From NCBI GenBank assembly GCA_012517385.1, contig JAAYUZ010000091.1, positions 1 to 39,590 on the forward strand: a stretch of 39,590 nt of DNA, given 5' to 3'. The stretch is from Treponema sp. GTDB lineage: Bacteria; Spirochaetota; Spirochaetia; Treponematales; Breznakiellaceae. The notes below the pieces were generated by a model. It saw only the letters and a program-made list of their open reading frames with translations. It did no database searches and was not told where the DNA came from. Both the position numbers and the translations under genes were made by a program. The stretch's first letter is position 1, and the number at the start of each line of letters is the position of its first letter. Of this stretch, positions 23,235-32,927 are shown in pieces.

Positions 23235-24941
23235 CTATTCCTCCAGCAACCAGGTACGGATCAGCTGGGCCACATCCTCAGGATGTTCCTTAGCCATATT
23301 GATGGCATTTTCCTGAAGCTCAAGCCGCTTCCGCTCTTCCACCGACATGGAAACCTCCACGCCTTCCTCTTCTGCCTGCCTGAGTGCACTTTCCCGCATC
23401 ATCTGGTGCTGGCGGGAAAGCTCTTCTTCCCTCAAGCGGCGGCGGCGTTCCAGCTCCCTGGAAACGAGCCGGAAAATCAGGAACGAAACGAGGAGTACGG
23501 TGATCCCCGCCAATAACAGTAACATGGTAACCTGGAATTGGCGTTGCCGCAAGAAGGCCGCATCCTGCTCGGCAAATTCCTTGGTACGGTCAAACTGAAT
23601 ATTCTGTACCGTCACCGAGTCTCCCCGGCTTCGGCTAAACCCAATCGCATCCTGAACCAGGGCCTGAGCTTTTTTCAGTTCATCATCGGGGATCGGAATA
23701 TACTCCCGCTCAATGGTGTTATCCTTGTTGATAATTGGTTCGCCCTTGTCATTGTACTTGACTTTCCATTTACCATCGATATTCACCGATACGGTTACCC
23801 GATTGATGGTAGGGCTCCGTTCTTCCTGAATCTGCCGTTTATTAATTTCTTCATTCTGGGTCAGGGTCTGCTGTTCTACCTTACCGTAAAGGTTAGACAT
23901 ATCCTTAAAGGCAGGGGGTGTTTGTCCCTCTACACCGGCGGGGCCTTCAGGATTAAAGCCCGTACCTTCCCATTTGGTGGAACTCGTGCTTTGGGAACGG
24001 GTTATGGATTTTGCAAGCTCCGAATCATCGTAGGGGGTATCGGGGTTATCGGGCTTTATGGTAATGGGGAAAAATTCCTCAGTCTGGATTGCCTTTTTGG
24101 ACATATCCATTTCTATCTTAATATTCAGGTCCCGGACCCGGTCGGGGGTGTAAATTTGCTGTAACGCTTTAAGAACACTGGCCCGGTACTGGGCTTCCAA
24201 TGACTGGATCAGCCTCTGTTCCCGTTTAGAAAGTTCAAGCCGGTCCAGATCCTGCATGCCCGCAAAGTCGTTCAGCACAAGGCCGTTCTGGTCAGTGATG
24301 ACGATATTTTCATCCTTAAGGCCCTCTACGGCGAATTTCAGGATCTTTTGGATACCTTCAATTTTTTTTCTGTTTGTGGTGATATCACTGCCTGGCCGGG
24401 GCGTAATGATGACACTGGCCGTTACCGGGTTCTGGTCTGCCTGAAAGAGCTGACGTTCGGGCATTACAATGGTAACATTCGCATCATCCACATCATCCAG
24501 GGCTTTAACATGTTCGGTAACCATCTGTGTGATCGCCCGTCTGAGGTTAACATTCCGTTCAAAGTCGGTTATGGTCCACCGGTCCCGGTCAAAGAGTGCC
24601 CAGGGATCGGTACCGCTGGGGATGAGATCCTCCCGGATCAATATGGATCTGAGCCGCCGGGCGGTTTTTTCATCGCTTACCATGATCACACCCGTGGAAG
24701 ATACGGTGGTTTTTACCCCCTCTTCATTAATCCGGGTAATAATCCGGTCCCGGGCTGTCTCGTCCTTAATTGGAGCATCGATAATCGGCACCATGGTTGG
24801 AGTTGCGGAAACCCGCACCATCACCACCACTGCTACCAGTGCAGCGACTACAATACCAATGAGGATAAGTTTTTGGACCAGGGTCCACTTACCCCACAGG
24901 GTCTTGATCTGTTCAATAAACTTTTGCAGCCATTCGTTCAT
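23235..24941 (-). CDS. fliF: Flagellar MS-ring protein FliF
   Basis: This 568-aa inner-membrane protein has an N-terminal span (about 24-42, LILIGIVVAALVAVVVMV) and a C-terminal span (about 475-495, TMLLLLAGITVLLVSFLIF). Between them are the ring-building periplasmic domains, including ALDDVDDANVTIVMPERQLF and ITVTVNIDG-like strands. The cytoplasmic tail, ending HPEDVAQLIRTWLLEE, is the FliG-binding region. GAGGGGAAC precedes the ATG. A 29-bp gap separates it from fliE. Confidence 0.97.
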   Translation of the reverse strand: MNEWLQKFIEQIKTLWGKWTLVQKLILIGIVVAALVAVVVMVRVSATPTMVPIIDAPIKDETARDRIITRINEEGVKTTVSSTGVIMVSDEKTARRLRSILIREDLIPSGTDPWALFDRDRWTITDFERNVNLRRAITQMVTEHVKALDDVDDANVTIVMPERQLFQADQNPVTASVIITPRPGSDITTNRKKIEGIQKILKFAVEGLKDENIVITDQNGLVLNDFAGMQDLDRLELSKREQRLIQSLEAQYRASVLKALQQIYTPDRVRDLNIKIEMDMSKKAIQTEEFFPITIKPDNPDTPYDDSELAKSITRSQSTSSTKWEGTGFNPEGPAGVEGQTPPAFKDMSNLYGKVEQQTLTQNEEINKRQIQEERSPTINRVTVSVNIDGKWKVKYNDKGEPIINKDNTIEREYIPIPDDELKKAQALVQDAIGFSRSRGDSVTVQNIQFDRTKEFAEQDAAFLRQRQFQVTMLLLLAGITVLLVSFLIFRLVSRELERRRRLREEELSRQHQMMRESALRQAEEEGVEVSMSVEERKRLELQENAINMAKEHPEDVAQLIRTWLLEE

Positions 24942-24970
24942 GTTCCCCTCCCCAGAAGAACCTTACGCTC

Positions 24971-25348
24971 TTACCGTGTATTTATGATCTCTTTCCATCC
25001 TTTCACGATCCTGTCCAAAACTGTGCGGGTAATATTGAGGGAAAGATTTGCCTTTGCCATTGCAATAGTGACATCATGGGGATCCACCGAATCGGGATCG
25101 GTAACCATGGTTTCCATAAGATCCGTAGAAAGATTCTGATCCGCATTTACCGAATCCAGGGCTTTGAGCATGGCATCCTCAAAGGAGCCGCTTCTAAGCA
25201 CTGCTTCAGCACCAACCTTGTTTCCCAGCTCTGAAAGTGCGGTGCCGCTGGCCTGATATGGACCCGTGGCAGGGACCAGGTGCCGGGGATTGGTAACAGT
25301 CATGGGAACCTTGTCCCCGCTTACCAGTTCTGGTTTATATATGGTCAT
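24971..25348 (-). CDS. fliE: Flagellar hook-basal body protein FliE
   Basis: This 125-aa protein carries the FliE core: FEDAMLKALDSVNADQN and VTIAMAKANLSLNITRTVLDRI, the C-terminal helix that joins the MS ring to the proximal rod. The 50-residue N-terminal region before the core is low complexity and variable. A strong GGGGGGAGG ribosome site precedes the ATG. The gene follows flgC by 3 bp, consistent with a coupled flgB-flgC-fliE unit. Confidence 0.94.
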   Translation of the reverse strand: MTIYKPELVSGDKVPMTVTNPRHLVPATGPYQASGTALSELGNKVGAEAVLRSGSFEDAMLKALDSVNADQNLSTDLMETMVTDPDSVDPHDVTIAMAKANLSLNITRTVLDRIVKGWKEIINTR

Positions 25349-25351
25349 CTA

Positions 25352-25810
25352 TTACCTCCCCCCGATTTCCAGGGCCTTCATAAACATGGCTTTGGATCCG
25401 TTCACTATAGCCGCATTGGCTTCATAAGCCCGGGATGCGGCGATCAGGTCCACCATTTCGGTGACGATATTCACATTGGGCATCTCTACATAACCCGCCC
25501 GGGGACCGGTTTTAATCGCATCCGGATGGGTGGGATCATAGACAAGCCGGGGCTTGCTGTCGTCCTTTTCTACGGTTACAACCCGCACACCCTTGCCAAC
25601 ACCGCCATCCATCATGTCCGGCAAAAAGGGAGAACGCCAGTAGGGCTGTTCAGTCCGCGGCCTGAGGATCACCCGGCTTCTCCGGAAGGGTCCCCCTTCT
25701 GCGGTTCTGGTAGTAGAGGCATTGGCGATATTATCGGCGATGACATCGGAACGGAGCCGTTCAGCGGTCATGCCGCTGGCTGCTATATTGATTGAGCTGA
25801 ATAATCCCAT
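25352..25810 (-). CDS. flgC: Flagellar proximal rod protein FlgC
   Basis: This 152-aa rod protein has the N-terminal rod signature MGLFSSINIAASGMTAERLR with DVIADNIANAST. Its C-terminal signature is GYVEMPNVNIVTEMVDLIAA with SRAYEAN. Both helices form the D0 coiled coil of axial proteins. It is exported through the flagellar system without a cleaved signal. It lies between flgB and fliE, the standard order. Confidence 0.97.
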   Translation of the reverse strand: MGLFSSINIAASGMTAERLRSDVIADNIANASTTRTAEGGPFRRSRVILRPRTEQPYWRSPFLPDMMDGGVGKGVRVVTVEKDDSKPRLVYDPTHPDAIKTGPRAGYVEMPNVNIVTEMVDLIAASRAYEANAAIVNGSKAMFMKALEIGGR

Positions 25811-25819
25811 AGTCTACCC

Positions 25820-26239
25820 CTACCGTAATACCAGGTTAATCTGGCCGAACTCAAAGGTCTGAGCTTGAGCCATGAGTGTATACATCAATTGATTCTGGAC
25901 AGAGAGCATCATCTCTTCTTCCGGATCCACATTGTTGCCGTTATTCTTGGCGGTGGTAACATAGTCCAGCACCCTGCGGGGCTGCACTTCCCGATAATCC
26001 CGTTCACGCCAGTTCGGAATATGTTTCGGATCTGTCAGGGTAAGCTCTAAAGCGGGCTTATTCTTTGCAGAATCCAGGGCTCGTTTCAACTCGCTTTCAA
26101 AATTAACCACCGATCGTTTAAAATTGGGGACATCCGCATTGGCAATATTGTTGGCAATCACATCCCGGCGAACCAGACTGGCATCCATGGCACGATGTAG
26201 GATGTCCACGGTCTTGGTAAAATCATTGGAAATATCCAT
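25820..26239 (-). CDS. flgB: Flagellar proximal rod protein FlgB
   Basis: This 139-aa protein has the rod motif DVIANNIANADVPNFKRS near the N-terminus and the FlgB-type C-terminus NVDPEEEMMLSVQNQLMY, ending FEFGQINLVLR. It starts the flagellar part of the series, 49 bp after hslU. That gap has a run of eight T on the minus strand but no clear stem, so read-through from hslVU into the flagellar genes is likely. GAGGGGG serves as ribosome site. Confidence 0.96.
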   Translation of the reverse strand: MDISNDFTKTVDILHRAMDASLVRRDVIANNIANADVPNFKRSVVNFESELKRALDSAKNKPALELTLTDPKHIPNWRERDYREVQPRRVLDYVTTAKNNGNNVDPEEEMMLSVQNQLMYTLMAQAQTFEFGQINLVLR

Positions 26240-26288
26240 CCAATACCCCCTCTTCTAACCTAATCATCGGCAAAAAAAAACTATCCCT

Positions 26289-27770
26289 TTATAAGATATA
26301 CCGGCCCAGATCCTGGTCCACCACAAGATCCTTAAGTTTTTCATCCACATAGGCTTCGGTAATCGGTACCCTGGCGGGTGCAATATCAGGGGCTTCAAAG
26401 GAAACCTCTTCCAGAAGGGCTTCCATAATGGTATGGAGCCGCCGGGCGCCGATATTTTCGAGCCGGGAATTCACCTCCGCAGCCAGGGCTGCAAGGCGTT
26501 CTATTGCACCGGGAGTAAATTCGATCGTAACCCCCTCCACGGCTAAAAGATCCGTATACTGCTTGATAAGAGCATTCTTCGGTTCTGTCAGGATCCGCAG
26601 GAAATCGTCCTTTCCCAAAGACTCAAGCTCCACCCGCAGAGGGAAACGGCCCTGAAGCTCCGGAATAAGATCAGAGGGCTTACTGACATTAAAAGCCCCA
26701 GCACCTATAAAGAGAATGTGGCTCGTATCTACAGGCCCCCACTTGGTATTTACCGTGGAGCCCTCCACAATGGGGAGTATGTCCCGCTGCACCCCTTCCC
26801 GGGACACATCGGGACCATTTGATTGCCCACCCTTGGCGGCAATTTTATCGATCTCATCTATAAATACGATTCCCGTCTCTTCAACCCGGCGCCGGGCTTC
26901 TTCGGTAACCCGGTCCCGGTCGATCAACTTTTCCGCCTCTTCGGCTATTAAAATTTCCCGGGCCCGTTTAACCGTTACCACCTTTTTCTTTTTGCTGCCC
27001 CCAAACATCCCCATAATTCCGGTTATGCTGCTTTCCAGGTCCTCCATGCCGGGACCACCAAGAATTTCCATGGCGGGAACCTGGGGTGTCTGCTGAACCA
27101 TGATCTCCACGGTCCGGTCTTCCAGTTTTCCTTCCCTGAGCATGGCCCGAAATTTTTCCCGGCTCTGATTTTCTGTGCCGGTACTGGAAACAGCCTCAGG
27201 TCCTGGCGATCCGCCCTGTGTGGTCCCGGCAGGAGATACCCCATCGGACCCAAGGACGGACGAAGCAGGAGCTGGTTTAAAGGCGGTTTCAAAGAGACTG
27301 CCAAAGGGATTTGGCGTTTCCTTTGCGGACTTGTTTGAACCGGGGAGCAGCAGGTCCAGGAGTATTTCTTCAGCCCGACGTTCCGCTTCTGCCTTCACCT
27401 GTTCCTGCATTTCCTGTTTCACCATTTGGACACCGGCAGCCATCAGGTCCCGTATCATGGATTCCACGTCCCGGCCCACATAGCCGACTTCGGTGTATTT
27501 GGTGGCCTCTACCTTAATAAAGGGAGCCCCCGCAAGTTTTGCGAGGCGGCGGGCAATTTCGGTCTTCCCCACACCGGTGGGGCCGATCATCAATATATTC
27601 TTGGGTGCAATATCTTCCCGCACCTCGGGAGCCAGTTTAAGCCTGCGAATGCGGTTCCGCAGGGCCACCGCCACCGCCCGTTTGGCCTTTTTCTGCCCAA
27701 TGATATATTTATCCAGTTCAGCAACAATCTCGCGGGGGGTGAGCTTATCAAAGGTCCGATCGTTCATCAT
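26289..27770 (-). CDS. hslU: HslU, ATPase subunit of the HslVU protease
   Basis: This 493-aa AAA+ unfoldase has MTPREIVAELDKYIIGQ-type N-terminal sequence, Walker A GPTGVGKT, the pore motif KYTEVGYVGRDVESMIRDL, Walker B ETGIVFIDEIDKIA, and the C-terminal YIL tail that docks into HslV. The intermediate domain has a Ser/Pro/Gly/Thr-rich insert (about 150-200), making it some 50 residues longer than E. coli HslU. I chose the ATG at 27768-27770, which overlaps the hslV stop as TGATG with GAGGAAC upstream. A TTG just before and an ATG just after are alternatives. Confidence 0.97.
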   Translation of the reverse strand: MMNDRTFDKLTPREIVAELDKYIIGQKKAKRAVAVALRNRIRRLKLAPEVREDIAPKNILMIGPTGVGKTEIARRLAKLAGAPFIKVEATKYTEVGYVGRDVESMIRDLMAAGVQMVKQEMQEQVKAEAERRAEEILLDLLLPGSNKSAKETPNPFGSLFETAFKPAPASSVLGSDGVSPAGTTQGGSPGPEAVSSTGTENQSREKFRAMLREGKLEDRTVEIMVQQTPQVPAMEILGGPGMEDLESSITGIMGMFGGSKKKKVVTVKRAREILIAEEAEKLIDRDRVTEEARRRVEETGIVFIDEIDKIAAKGGQSNGPDVSREGVQRDILPIVEGSTVNTKWGPVDTSHILFIGAGAFNVSKPSDLIPELQGRFPLRVELESLGKDDFLRILTEPKNALIKQYTDLLAVEGVTIEFTPGAIERLAALAAEVNSRLENIGARRLHTIMEALLEEVSFEAPDIAPARVPITEAYVDEKLKDLVVDQDLGRYIL

Positions 27771-28303
27771 CAATTCAGTTCCTCTATGGTGATCTGATCA
27801 TTGGTATAAATGCAGATGGAACCCGCAATTTTCAGGCTCCGCTCAGCAATCTCCCGGGCACTCATGGTACTTCCATCGAGATATGCCAGGGCAGCAGCGT
27901 AGGCATAGGGGCCGCCTGAGCCGATAGCCAGGGCTTGTTCAGAGGGTTCTATCACATCGCCGGTACCGGAAATGAGCAGGGTCTTGCTCTTGTCGGCTAC
28001 GATGAGCATGGCTTCCAAGCGCCGCAACGCCCGGTCCATCCGCCAATCCTTGGCCAGTTCTACCGCGGCCCGCTGTAAATCTCCGCTATATTCCTTAAGC
28101 TTCACCTCAAAGCGTTCAAAGAGGGTAAAGGCATCGGCGGTTGCCCCCGCAAAGCCGCAGAGGACCTTGCCGTCATACATGCGCCGCACCTTGCGGGCAT
28201 TATTCTTCATAACCGTATTACCGGTAGTTACCTGCCCGTCGCCAGCCATGGCTACCTTGCCATCCCGGCGAACCGCGATTACTGTGGTACTTCGTATTTT
28301 CAT
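27770..28303 (-). CDS. hslV: HslV, peptidase subunit of the HslVU protease
   Basis: This 177-aa N-terminal-threonine hydrolase begins MKIRS followed by [20 protein letters not shown]. The first Thr (residue 6) is the expected nucleophile, exposed after removal of a five-residue leader, as in B. subtilis rather than E. coli, where only Met is removed. Other family motifs are [20 protein letters not shown] and [16 protein letters not shown]. Two hexamers of HslV with HslU degrade unfolded cytoplasmic proteins. It overlaps xerC by ATGA and hslU by one base, so the three genes are translationally linked. Confidence 0.97.
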   Translation of the reverse strand: MKIRSTTVIAVRRDGKVAMAGDGQVTTGNTVMKNNARKVRRMYDGKVLCGFAGATADAFTLFERFEVKLKEYSGDLQRAAVELAKDWRMDRALRRLEAMLIVADKSKTLLISGTGDVIEPSEQALAIGSGGPYAYAAALAYLDGSTMSAREIAERSLKIAGSICIYTNDQITIEELN

Positions 28304-29208
28304 CCTATCGATCCTTTCCGCATCCCATGGGGATGGGCTTTCTTGTAAATTCGTTTTAGGCCTTCCATATCCACGTGGGTATACCGTTGGGTGGTGGAAA
28401 GACTTGCATGGCCCAGCAGTTCCTGAACCATCCGGACATCGCAGCCCGCATTCACCAGGTGGGTTGCAAAACTATGCCTCAGAGAATGGGGATGGATGGG
28501 CTTATCCAGGCCTGAACGCTCGGCATATTTACTGATGATCCACCTGATCCCAGGCACAGAAAGAGGCCCCCCATTCCGGTTGATAAAGAGCCTGTCCGTA
28601 GCCCTATCCTGGTGAATTCTGCCCGCCCGGCTCGTAAGGTACTGGGCCAGGGCTTCCCTGCCTTCATCGGAAAAAAAGACCTGCCGTTCCTTGTCACCCT
28701 TTCCCAGTACCCATGCACTGGATAGGTCCCGGTCCAGGTCCTGCACTTTTAAATTGGCCACTTCGGAAATCCGCAGGCCCGCCGAATACATGACCATAAT
28801 GAGAGCCTTGTCCCGCTCTGGCCAGAGTATGCCCGCCGTATCAGGAAGTTCTGCAAAATGGGCCATTTCGCCTTCCCATAAAAAGGTGGGCAGCTGTTTA
28901 GGGGACTTTAAATTCCGCAGATCCGCAGTCGGATCATCGGAACGGAACTTAAAACGATACAGGTACCGAAAAAAGCCCCTTACGGAAGAAAGGGCCCGGT
29001 TTATGGATACTGCCGCAGCCCCCTCTGCAGACAGGTCAGCAATAAAGCTCTGTACCTCATAAGGACTGGCGTCTTCCACAGGAATAGTATGATTAACGCA
29101 GTACTGGGCAAAGCGCTCAAGATCCCGGCTGTAGGCATCCAGGGTCCGCGGCGATACACCCCGCACTGAACGAAGATACTCCAGATATTCCTTAATCCTC
29201 TCCGTCAT
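28300..29208 (-). CDS. xerC: Tyrosine recombinase XerC-type
   Basis: This 302-aa tyrosine recombinase has the SAM-like N-terminal domain ([18 protein letters not shown]). The catalytic set is complete: R146 (AGLRISE), Lys in GKGDKER, H241 and R244 ([10 protein letters not shown]), H267 (LLGHASL) and Y276 (TTQRYTHV). It should resolve chromosome dimers at dif together with the second Xer protein at 32924-33826. The XerC versus XerD label is by analogy with the topA-xerC-hslV-hslU order. I chose ATG 29208 (AGGGAG upstream); a GTG six bases earlier is possible. It overlaps topA by 17 bp. Confidence 0.93.
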   Translation of the reverse strand: MTERIKEYLEYLRSVRGVSPRTLDAYSRDLERFAQYCVNHTIPVEDASPYEVQSFIADLSAEGAAAVSINRALSSVRGFFRYLYRFKFRSDDPTADLRNLKSPKQLPTFLWEGEMAHFAELPDTAGILWPERDKALIMVMYSAGLRISEVANLKVQDLDRDLSSAWVLGKGDKERQVFFSDEGREALAQYLTSRAGRIHQDRATDRLFINRNGGPLSVPGIRWIISKYAERSGLDKPIHPHSLRHSFATHLVNAGCDVRMVQELLGHASLSTTQRYTHVDMEGLKRIYKKAHPHGMRKGSIG

Positions 29209-31330
29209 GTTCACTCCCTACTTCCTCATCCGCGCTATGCAGATAGTCACAGTCAGGATTTATACAGGCCTTATGGGTCCCATTTTTCTTATCATATTTT
29301 TCAACCAGGAACTGTCCGCATTTCGGACAATTGATGGGCAGGGGCTTATAGTGGGTAATAAAATCACATTCCGGATACCGGGTACACCCGTAGAATTCCT
29401 TCCCGCGGCCCTTGTTTTTCCGTGCCACAATATCCCCGGTACAACCTGGCCTGGGGCACTTGGCAAGCGGAATAGATTTAGTGTTTTTGCACTCCGGGAA
29501 ACCGGAACAGGCAAGGAAATACCCAAAGCGTCCTAATTTTTTCACCATAGGCTTGCCACAAAGTTCACATACAAAGTCAGTCTTTTCATCCAGGGAACCC
29601 TTGTAGGACTCCAGACTCTGCTGGACCTCTTCCACTCTCTTGATAAAGGGATCGTAAAATTCACGGATCATCTGGGGCCAGCGGACCTGATTTTCCTCAA
29701 CTTGATCAAGCTTGCTTTCCATCGTGGCAGTAAAACCCACATCAACCACATTGGGAAAATACTCCACCAGCATATCGTTTATCATCCGGCCCAGCATGGT
29801 GGGCACCAGCTGCTTATTGGACCGGCTCACATAATACCGTTCCAGGAGGACTGAAATAATCGGAGCATAGGTTGATGGACGCCCAATGCCCTGTTCTTCC
29901 AGGGTCTTAACTATCGTGGCATCGGTGTAGCGGCTGGGGCCCTGGGTAAAATGCTGCTCTGGATAGAACTTAACGATTTCCAGGTTTTCACCGACACTGA
30001 CATTTGGAAGGCTTGGTTCCTTTTCTTCCTTGCTGGAAAGTAGTTTTATAACCCGGTAAAAGCCCTTTTCTATAATTTTGGAACCGGAAATCCGGAAAAT
30101 CCCATCACCGCAGGCTATATCCAGGCTTATGGTCTTTGAGCGGGCTGGATTCATCTGGCTTGAAACAAAGCGTTCCCAAATGATGGTATAGAGTCTCAGC
30201 TGGTCCCGGGTAAGATACTCTTTTATTGAATCAGGAGTATAGGTTACATAGGTAGGCCGGATTGCCTCATGGGCATCCTGTGCTTTTTTCTCTACCGTAT
30301 ATGATATTGCTTCCTTCGGCAGATCCTTGGGAAAATGCTCTGAAATCCACTTTCGTACATCCTCTAAAGCCGCCTGGGATATACGCACCGAGTCGGTACG
30401 CATATAGGTAATAAGACCGATACGGCTGTTTCCGATGTTAACCCCCTCATATAGCTGCTGGGCGATCTGCATGGTTTTTTTGCTGGTAAAACCAAGACGA
30501 TTCGCCGCAGCCTGCTGAAGCTTAGAGGTTGTAAAGGGCGGTTTTGGACGAATAGATTTTTCACTTTCCTTTTGATCAACCACCACAGCCTTTGTCTGTT
30601 TAAGCTGATCTATGAGTTCATTCACGGCTTTTTCATTAGGCAGTACTGGTTTTTCTCCCTTCCAGGTAACCAGCTGGGCTGTAAAGGTCGATTTTCCCTT
30701 TTTAAAATCCGCGTCCAGTGTCCAATACTCTTCAGGAATAAATTCCTCTACTTCCCGTTCACGTTCGCAAATAAGCCGGAGGGCTACCGACTGGACCCGT
30801 CCGGCTGAAAGGCCGTTCTTAACCTTCTTCCAGAGTAGGGGTGATAGGTTATAACCCACCAGACGATCCAAAACCCGCCGGGCTTTCTGGGCATTAACCA
30901 GGGCTTCGTTAATATCTGCCGGCTGGGTTACCGCTTCCTTAATAGCCACCGGGGTAATTTCATTAAAAACAATCCGTTTAATCTGGGTATCCCCGGTTTT
31001 TGCCTGAATAGCATTCCGGAGATGATATGCGATAGCCTCCCCTTCACGGTCATTATCACTGGCAAGCAGGACCAGATCTGCCTTTTTTGCATCGGCCTGC
31101 AGTTCCTTAAGCAGCTTAGCCCTGCCCCGGACTGTGATATATTCGGGTTCAAAATCATGATCCACATCGATGGCCAGCCGTGATTTCGGGAGGTCAATAA
31201 GGTGCCCCATGGAAGCCTTTACGGTATAATTCGCACCAAGGTACTTTTCTATGGTCTTAGCCTTCGCCGGGGATTCTACAATAACAAGGGTTTTCCCTTT
31301 TTCTTGTTTTTTCTTTGTTCCTGCTGCCAT
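29192..31330 (-). CDS. topA: DNA topoisomerase I
   Basis: This 712-aa type IA topoisomerase has the Toprim domain (LVIVESPAKAKTIEKYLG; acidic SDNDREGEAIAYHL) and the catalytic tyrosine Y309 in GLITYMRTDSVRIS. At the C-terminus are three four-cysteine zinc modules, starting CELCGKPM, CPRPGCTG and CPKCGQF. It relaxes negative supercoils in the nucleoid. The length is shorter than E. coli TopA (865 aa), as is common outside proteobacteria. I chose the ATG at 31328-31330 with GAGGAG upstream; a TTG precedes it. It follows dprA by 3 bp. Confidence 0.97.
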   Translation of the reverse strand: MAAGTKKKQEKGKTLVIVESPAKAKTIEKYLGANYTVKASMGHLIDLPKSRLAIDVDHDFEPEYITVRGRAKLLKELQADAKKADLVLLASDNDREGEAIAYHLRNAIQAKTGDTQIKRIVFNEITPVAIKEAVTQPADINEALVNAQKARRVLDRLVGYNLSPLLWKKVKNGLSAGRVQSVALRLICEREREVEEFIPEEYWTLDADFKKGKSTFTAQLVTWKGEKPVLPNEKAVNELIDQLKQTKAVVVDQKESEKSIRPKPPFTTSKLQQAAANRLGFTSKKTMQIAQQLYEGVNIGNSRIGLITYMRTDSVRISQAALEDVRKWISEHFPKDLPKEAISYTVEKKAQDAHEAIRPTYVTYTPDSIKEYLTRDQLRLYTIIWERFVSSQMNPARSKTISLDIACGDGIFRISGSKIIEKGFYRVIKLLSSKEEKEPSLPNVSVGENLEIVKFYPEQHFTQGPSRYTDATIVKTLEEQGIGRPSTYAPIISVLLERYYVSRSNKQLVPTMLGRMINDMLVEYFPNVVDVGFTATMESKLDQVEENQVRWPQMIREFYDPFIKRVEEVQQSLESYKGSLDEKTDFVCELCGKPMVKKLGRFGYFLACSGFPECKNTKSIPLAKCPRPGCTGDIVARKNKGRGKEFYGCTRYPECDFITHYKPLPINCPKCGQFLVEKYDKKNGTHKACINPDCDYLHSADEEVGSEHDGED

Positions 31331-31333
31331 CAA

Positions 31334-32212
31334 TTACTCCTCTTGAGACCACTCTGTAAAAAGGGTTTGTGCTGAATCAATATAAACTGCACCTTGCTCT
31401 GCCAAATTCCTGCCGCCTTTGCCCTGTGGACTGGTGCGGCATACGGAACCAACCAGTACATCCCGGCCCTGATCCAGGGCATACTGGGCAGTGATAAGAG
31501 AACCTGAGTGTTCAGGGGCTTCCACAACAATGGTAGCCCTGCCCAGGGCGGCAATAATCCTGTTTCTCGCGGGAAAATGCCATTTATAGGGAGGTACCCC
31601 TGGAGCATATTCACTTATCAAACACCCGCCGCTTTCCAATATTTTCAGTGCCAATCCCCGATTGGAAACGGGATAAACCGAATCCAGACCGTTGCCTAAT
31701 ACGGCAATTGTTTTTCCCCGGCCTTCCAGATTTCCCCTATGGGCCATGCTGTCAATGCCCCGGGCTAAACCAGAAACAACCGGTATACCCGCAGCACCCA
31801 ATTCATAACCTAAACGATAAGCCTGAGCCCGTCCGGCACCGCTTGGAGTTCTGGTACCTACTATGGAAATCAGAGTCTGTTCAGGATCGGGTAGTATACC
31901 CCGGTAATACAGGAGCAGCGGCGGATCTGTCAATTCCCGGAGCAAGGGCGGATATGTAGAACTCCCATAGACCACGGCCCCAATGGAACGCTTAAATGAT
32001 CGGTCCAGCATATTCTTTGCGTCATCAAGTACTTGATGTGGATTCCATGTTGTAATCTGTAAAGGCCTGACTATCAGTTCTTCCAGCTTTTTTATAGATA
32101 ATGAAGTAAATTCCTCTATAGACTCAAGGCGTGTAAATAACTCAAATTGCTCCTTCTTTCTGAGGAAATTCAGATTTGCAATGCCCTGGGCCAGTATAAG
32201 GGAATCATTCAT
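31334..32212 (-). CDS. dprA: DprA/Smf DNA-processing protein
   Basis: This 292-aa protein contains the DprA Rossmann fold: YRGILPDPEQTLISIVGTR, then VVSGLARGIDSMAHRG, AVLGNGLDSVYP, FPARNRIIAALG and EHSGSLITAQYAL. DprA loads RecA on incoming single-stranded DNA in transformable bacteria and is also common in bacteria not known to be competent. An N-terminal SAM-like region (about 1-75) is present, while the C-terminal winged domain of longer homologues is missing. I chose the ATG at 32210-32212, which overlaps the TPR gene stop by 8 bp; there is no strong ribosome site, so coupling is likely. Confidence 0.95.
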   Translation of the reverse strand: MNDSLILAQGIANLNFLRKKEQFELFTRLESIEEFTSLSIKKLEELIVRPLQITTWNPHQVLDDAKNMLDRSFKRSIGAVVYGSSTYPPLLRELTDPPLLLYYRGILPDPEQTLISIVGTRTPSGAGRAQAYRLGYELGAAGIPVVSGLARGIDSMAHRGNLEGRGKTIAVLGNGLDSVYPVSNRGLALKILESGGCLISEYAPGVPPYKWHFPARNRIIAALGRATIVVEAPEHSGSLITAQYALDQGRDVLVGSVCRTSPQGKGGRNLAEQGAVYIDSAQTLFTEWSQEE

Positions 32213-32927
32213 ATAATTGTTCCAGAATAATTTTTTTGTTGTTCTCTGCTTCTGACTTTTTAGAAGCATCCTTTGTAAGTGATATGATGGAGTCGTATAG
32301 GGGCAGCGCTTCTTTGAGTGCCCCGGTCATATAATACGCTCGGGCCAGAATGAACATGGCATCCACATCCCGCTTCTGCATGTCTAAATAGGTTTTTAAA
32401 AGCGGAATGGCCGCTTCAGGACGGTCCAGTTCAAACACATACAGAACCGCCAGGGCATACAGGGGGCGGGCATATTTCTTATCGAGTTCAATAGCCCGTA
32501 AGTGGGCCGCCTCTGCCTGTGCAAAGAGATTGGCCTTTTCCTTCCCATAGGTAGATTTAGCTTCTATCGATGAGGCCAGTCCAAAAAGATAGTGAAGGGT
32601 TGCATCCTCAGGCATTAAATAGATAGCTTTTTTCAGTGTTTCCAGGGCCTCACCATAGAGCTTTCTATCCATTAAACGAACGGATAAAATCTTCCAATAA
32701 ATCCCAACCTGGGCTACGTCTCGGGTATACCCTTCGATTCGGTCTCCATAGGTCGCAATGGCATCCTTCAGCCCCTCGATGGTTTCAGGTGGTGCACCGG
32801 CACTACCCATTTCTGAAATTCTCACCGCCAGGGCACCCCAACTCGCATTTCTTCGGATAATATAACCACCTATGGCAATAGCAATAATGCTTAATAGAAC
32901 AAGTACCAGGATCCAGTTCTTTTTCAT
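32205..32927 (-). CDS. Membrane-anchored TPR protein
   Basis: This 240-aa protein has an N-terminal membrane anchor (about 5-24, WILVLVLLSIIAIAIGGYII). TPR-like helical repeats follow, for example YGEALETLKKAIYLMPEDAT, RAIELDKKYARPLYALAVLY and KEALPLYDSIISL. The repeats probably lie outside the inner membrane and bind partner proteins. Both ends overlap neighbours: ATGA with xerD, and 8 bp with dprA. Its fixed place between xerD and dprA, after the division genes, hints at an envelope or division role, but no partner can be named. Confidence 0.88.
   Translation of the reverse strand: MKKNWILVLVLLSIIAIAIGGYIIRRNASWGALAVRISEMGSAGAPPETIEGLKDAIATYGDRIEGYTRDVAQVGIYWKILSVRLMDRKLYGEALETLKKAIYLMPEDATLHYLFGLASSIEAKSTYGKEKANLFAQAEAAHLRAIELDKKYARPLYALAVLYVFELDRPEAAIPLLKTYLDMQKRDVDAMFILARAYYMTGALKEALPLYDSIISLTKDASKKSEAENNKKIILEQLYE

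Noticed and set aside
26272-26288. Terminator between hslU and flgB
   Set aside because: There is a run of eight T on the minus strand but no convincing stem before it.
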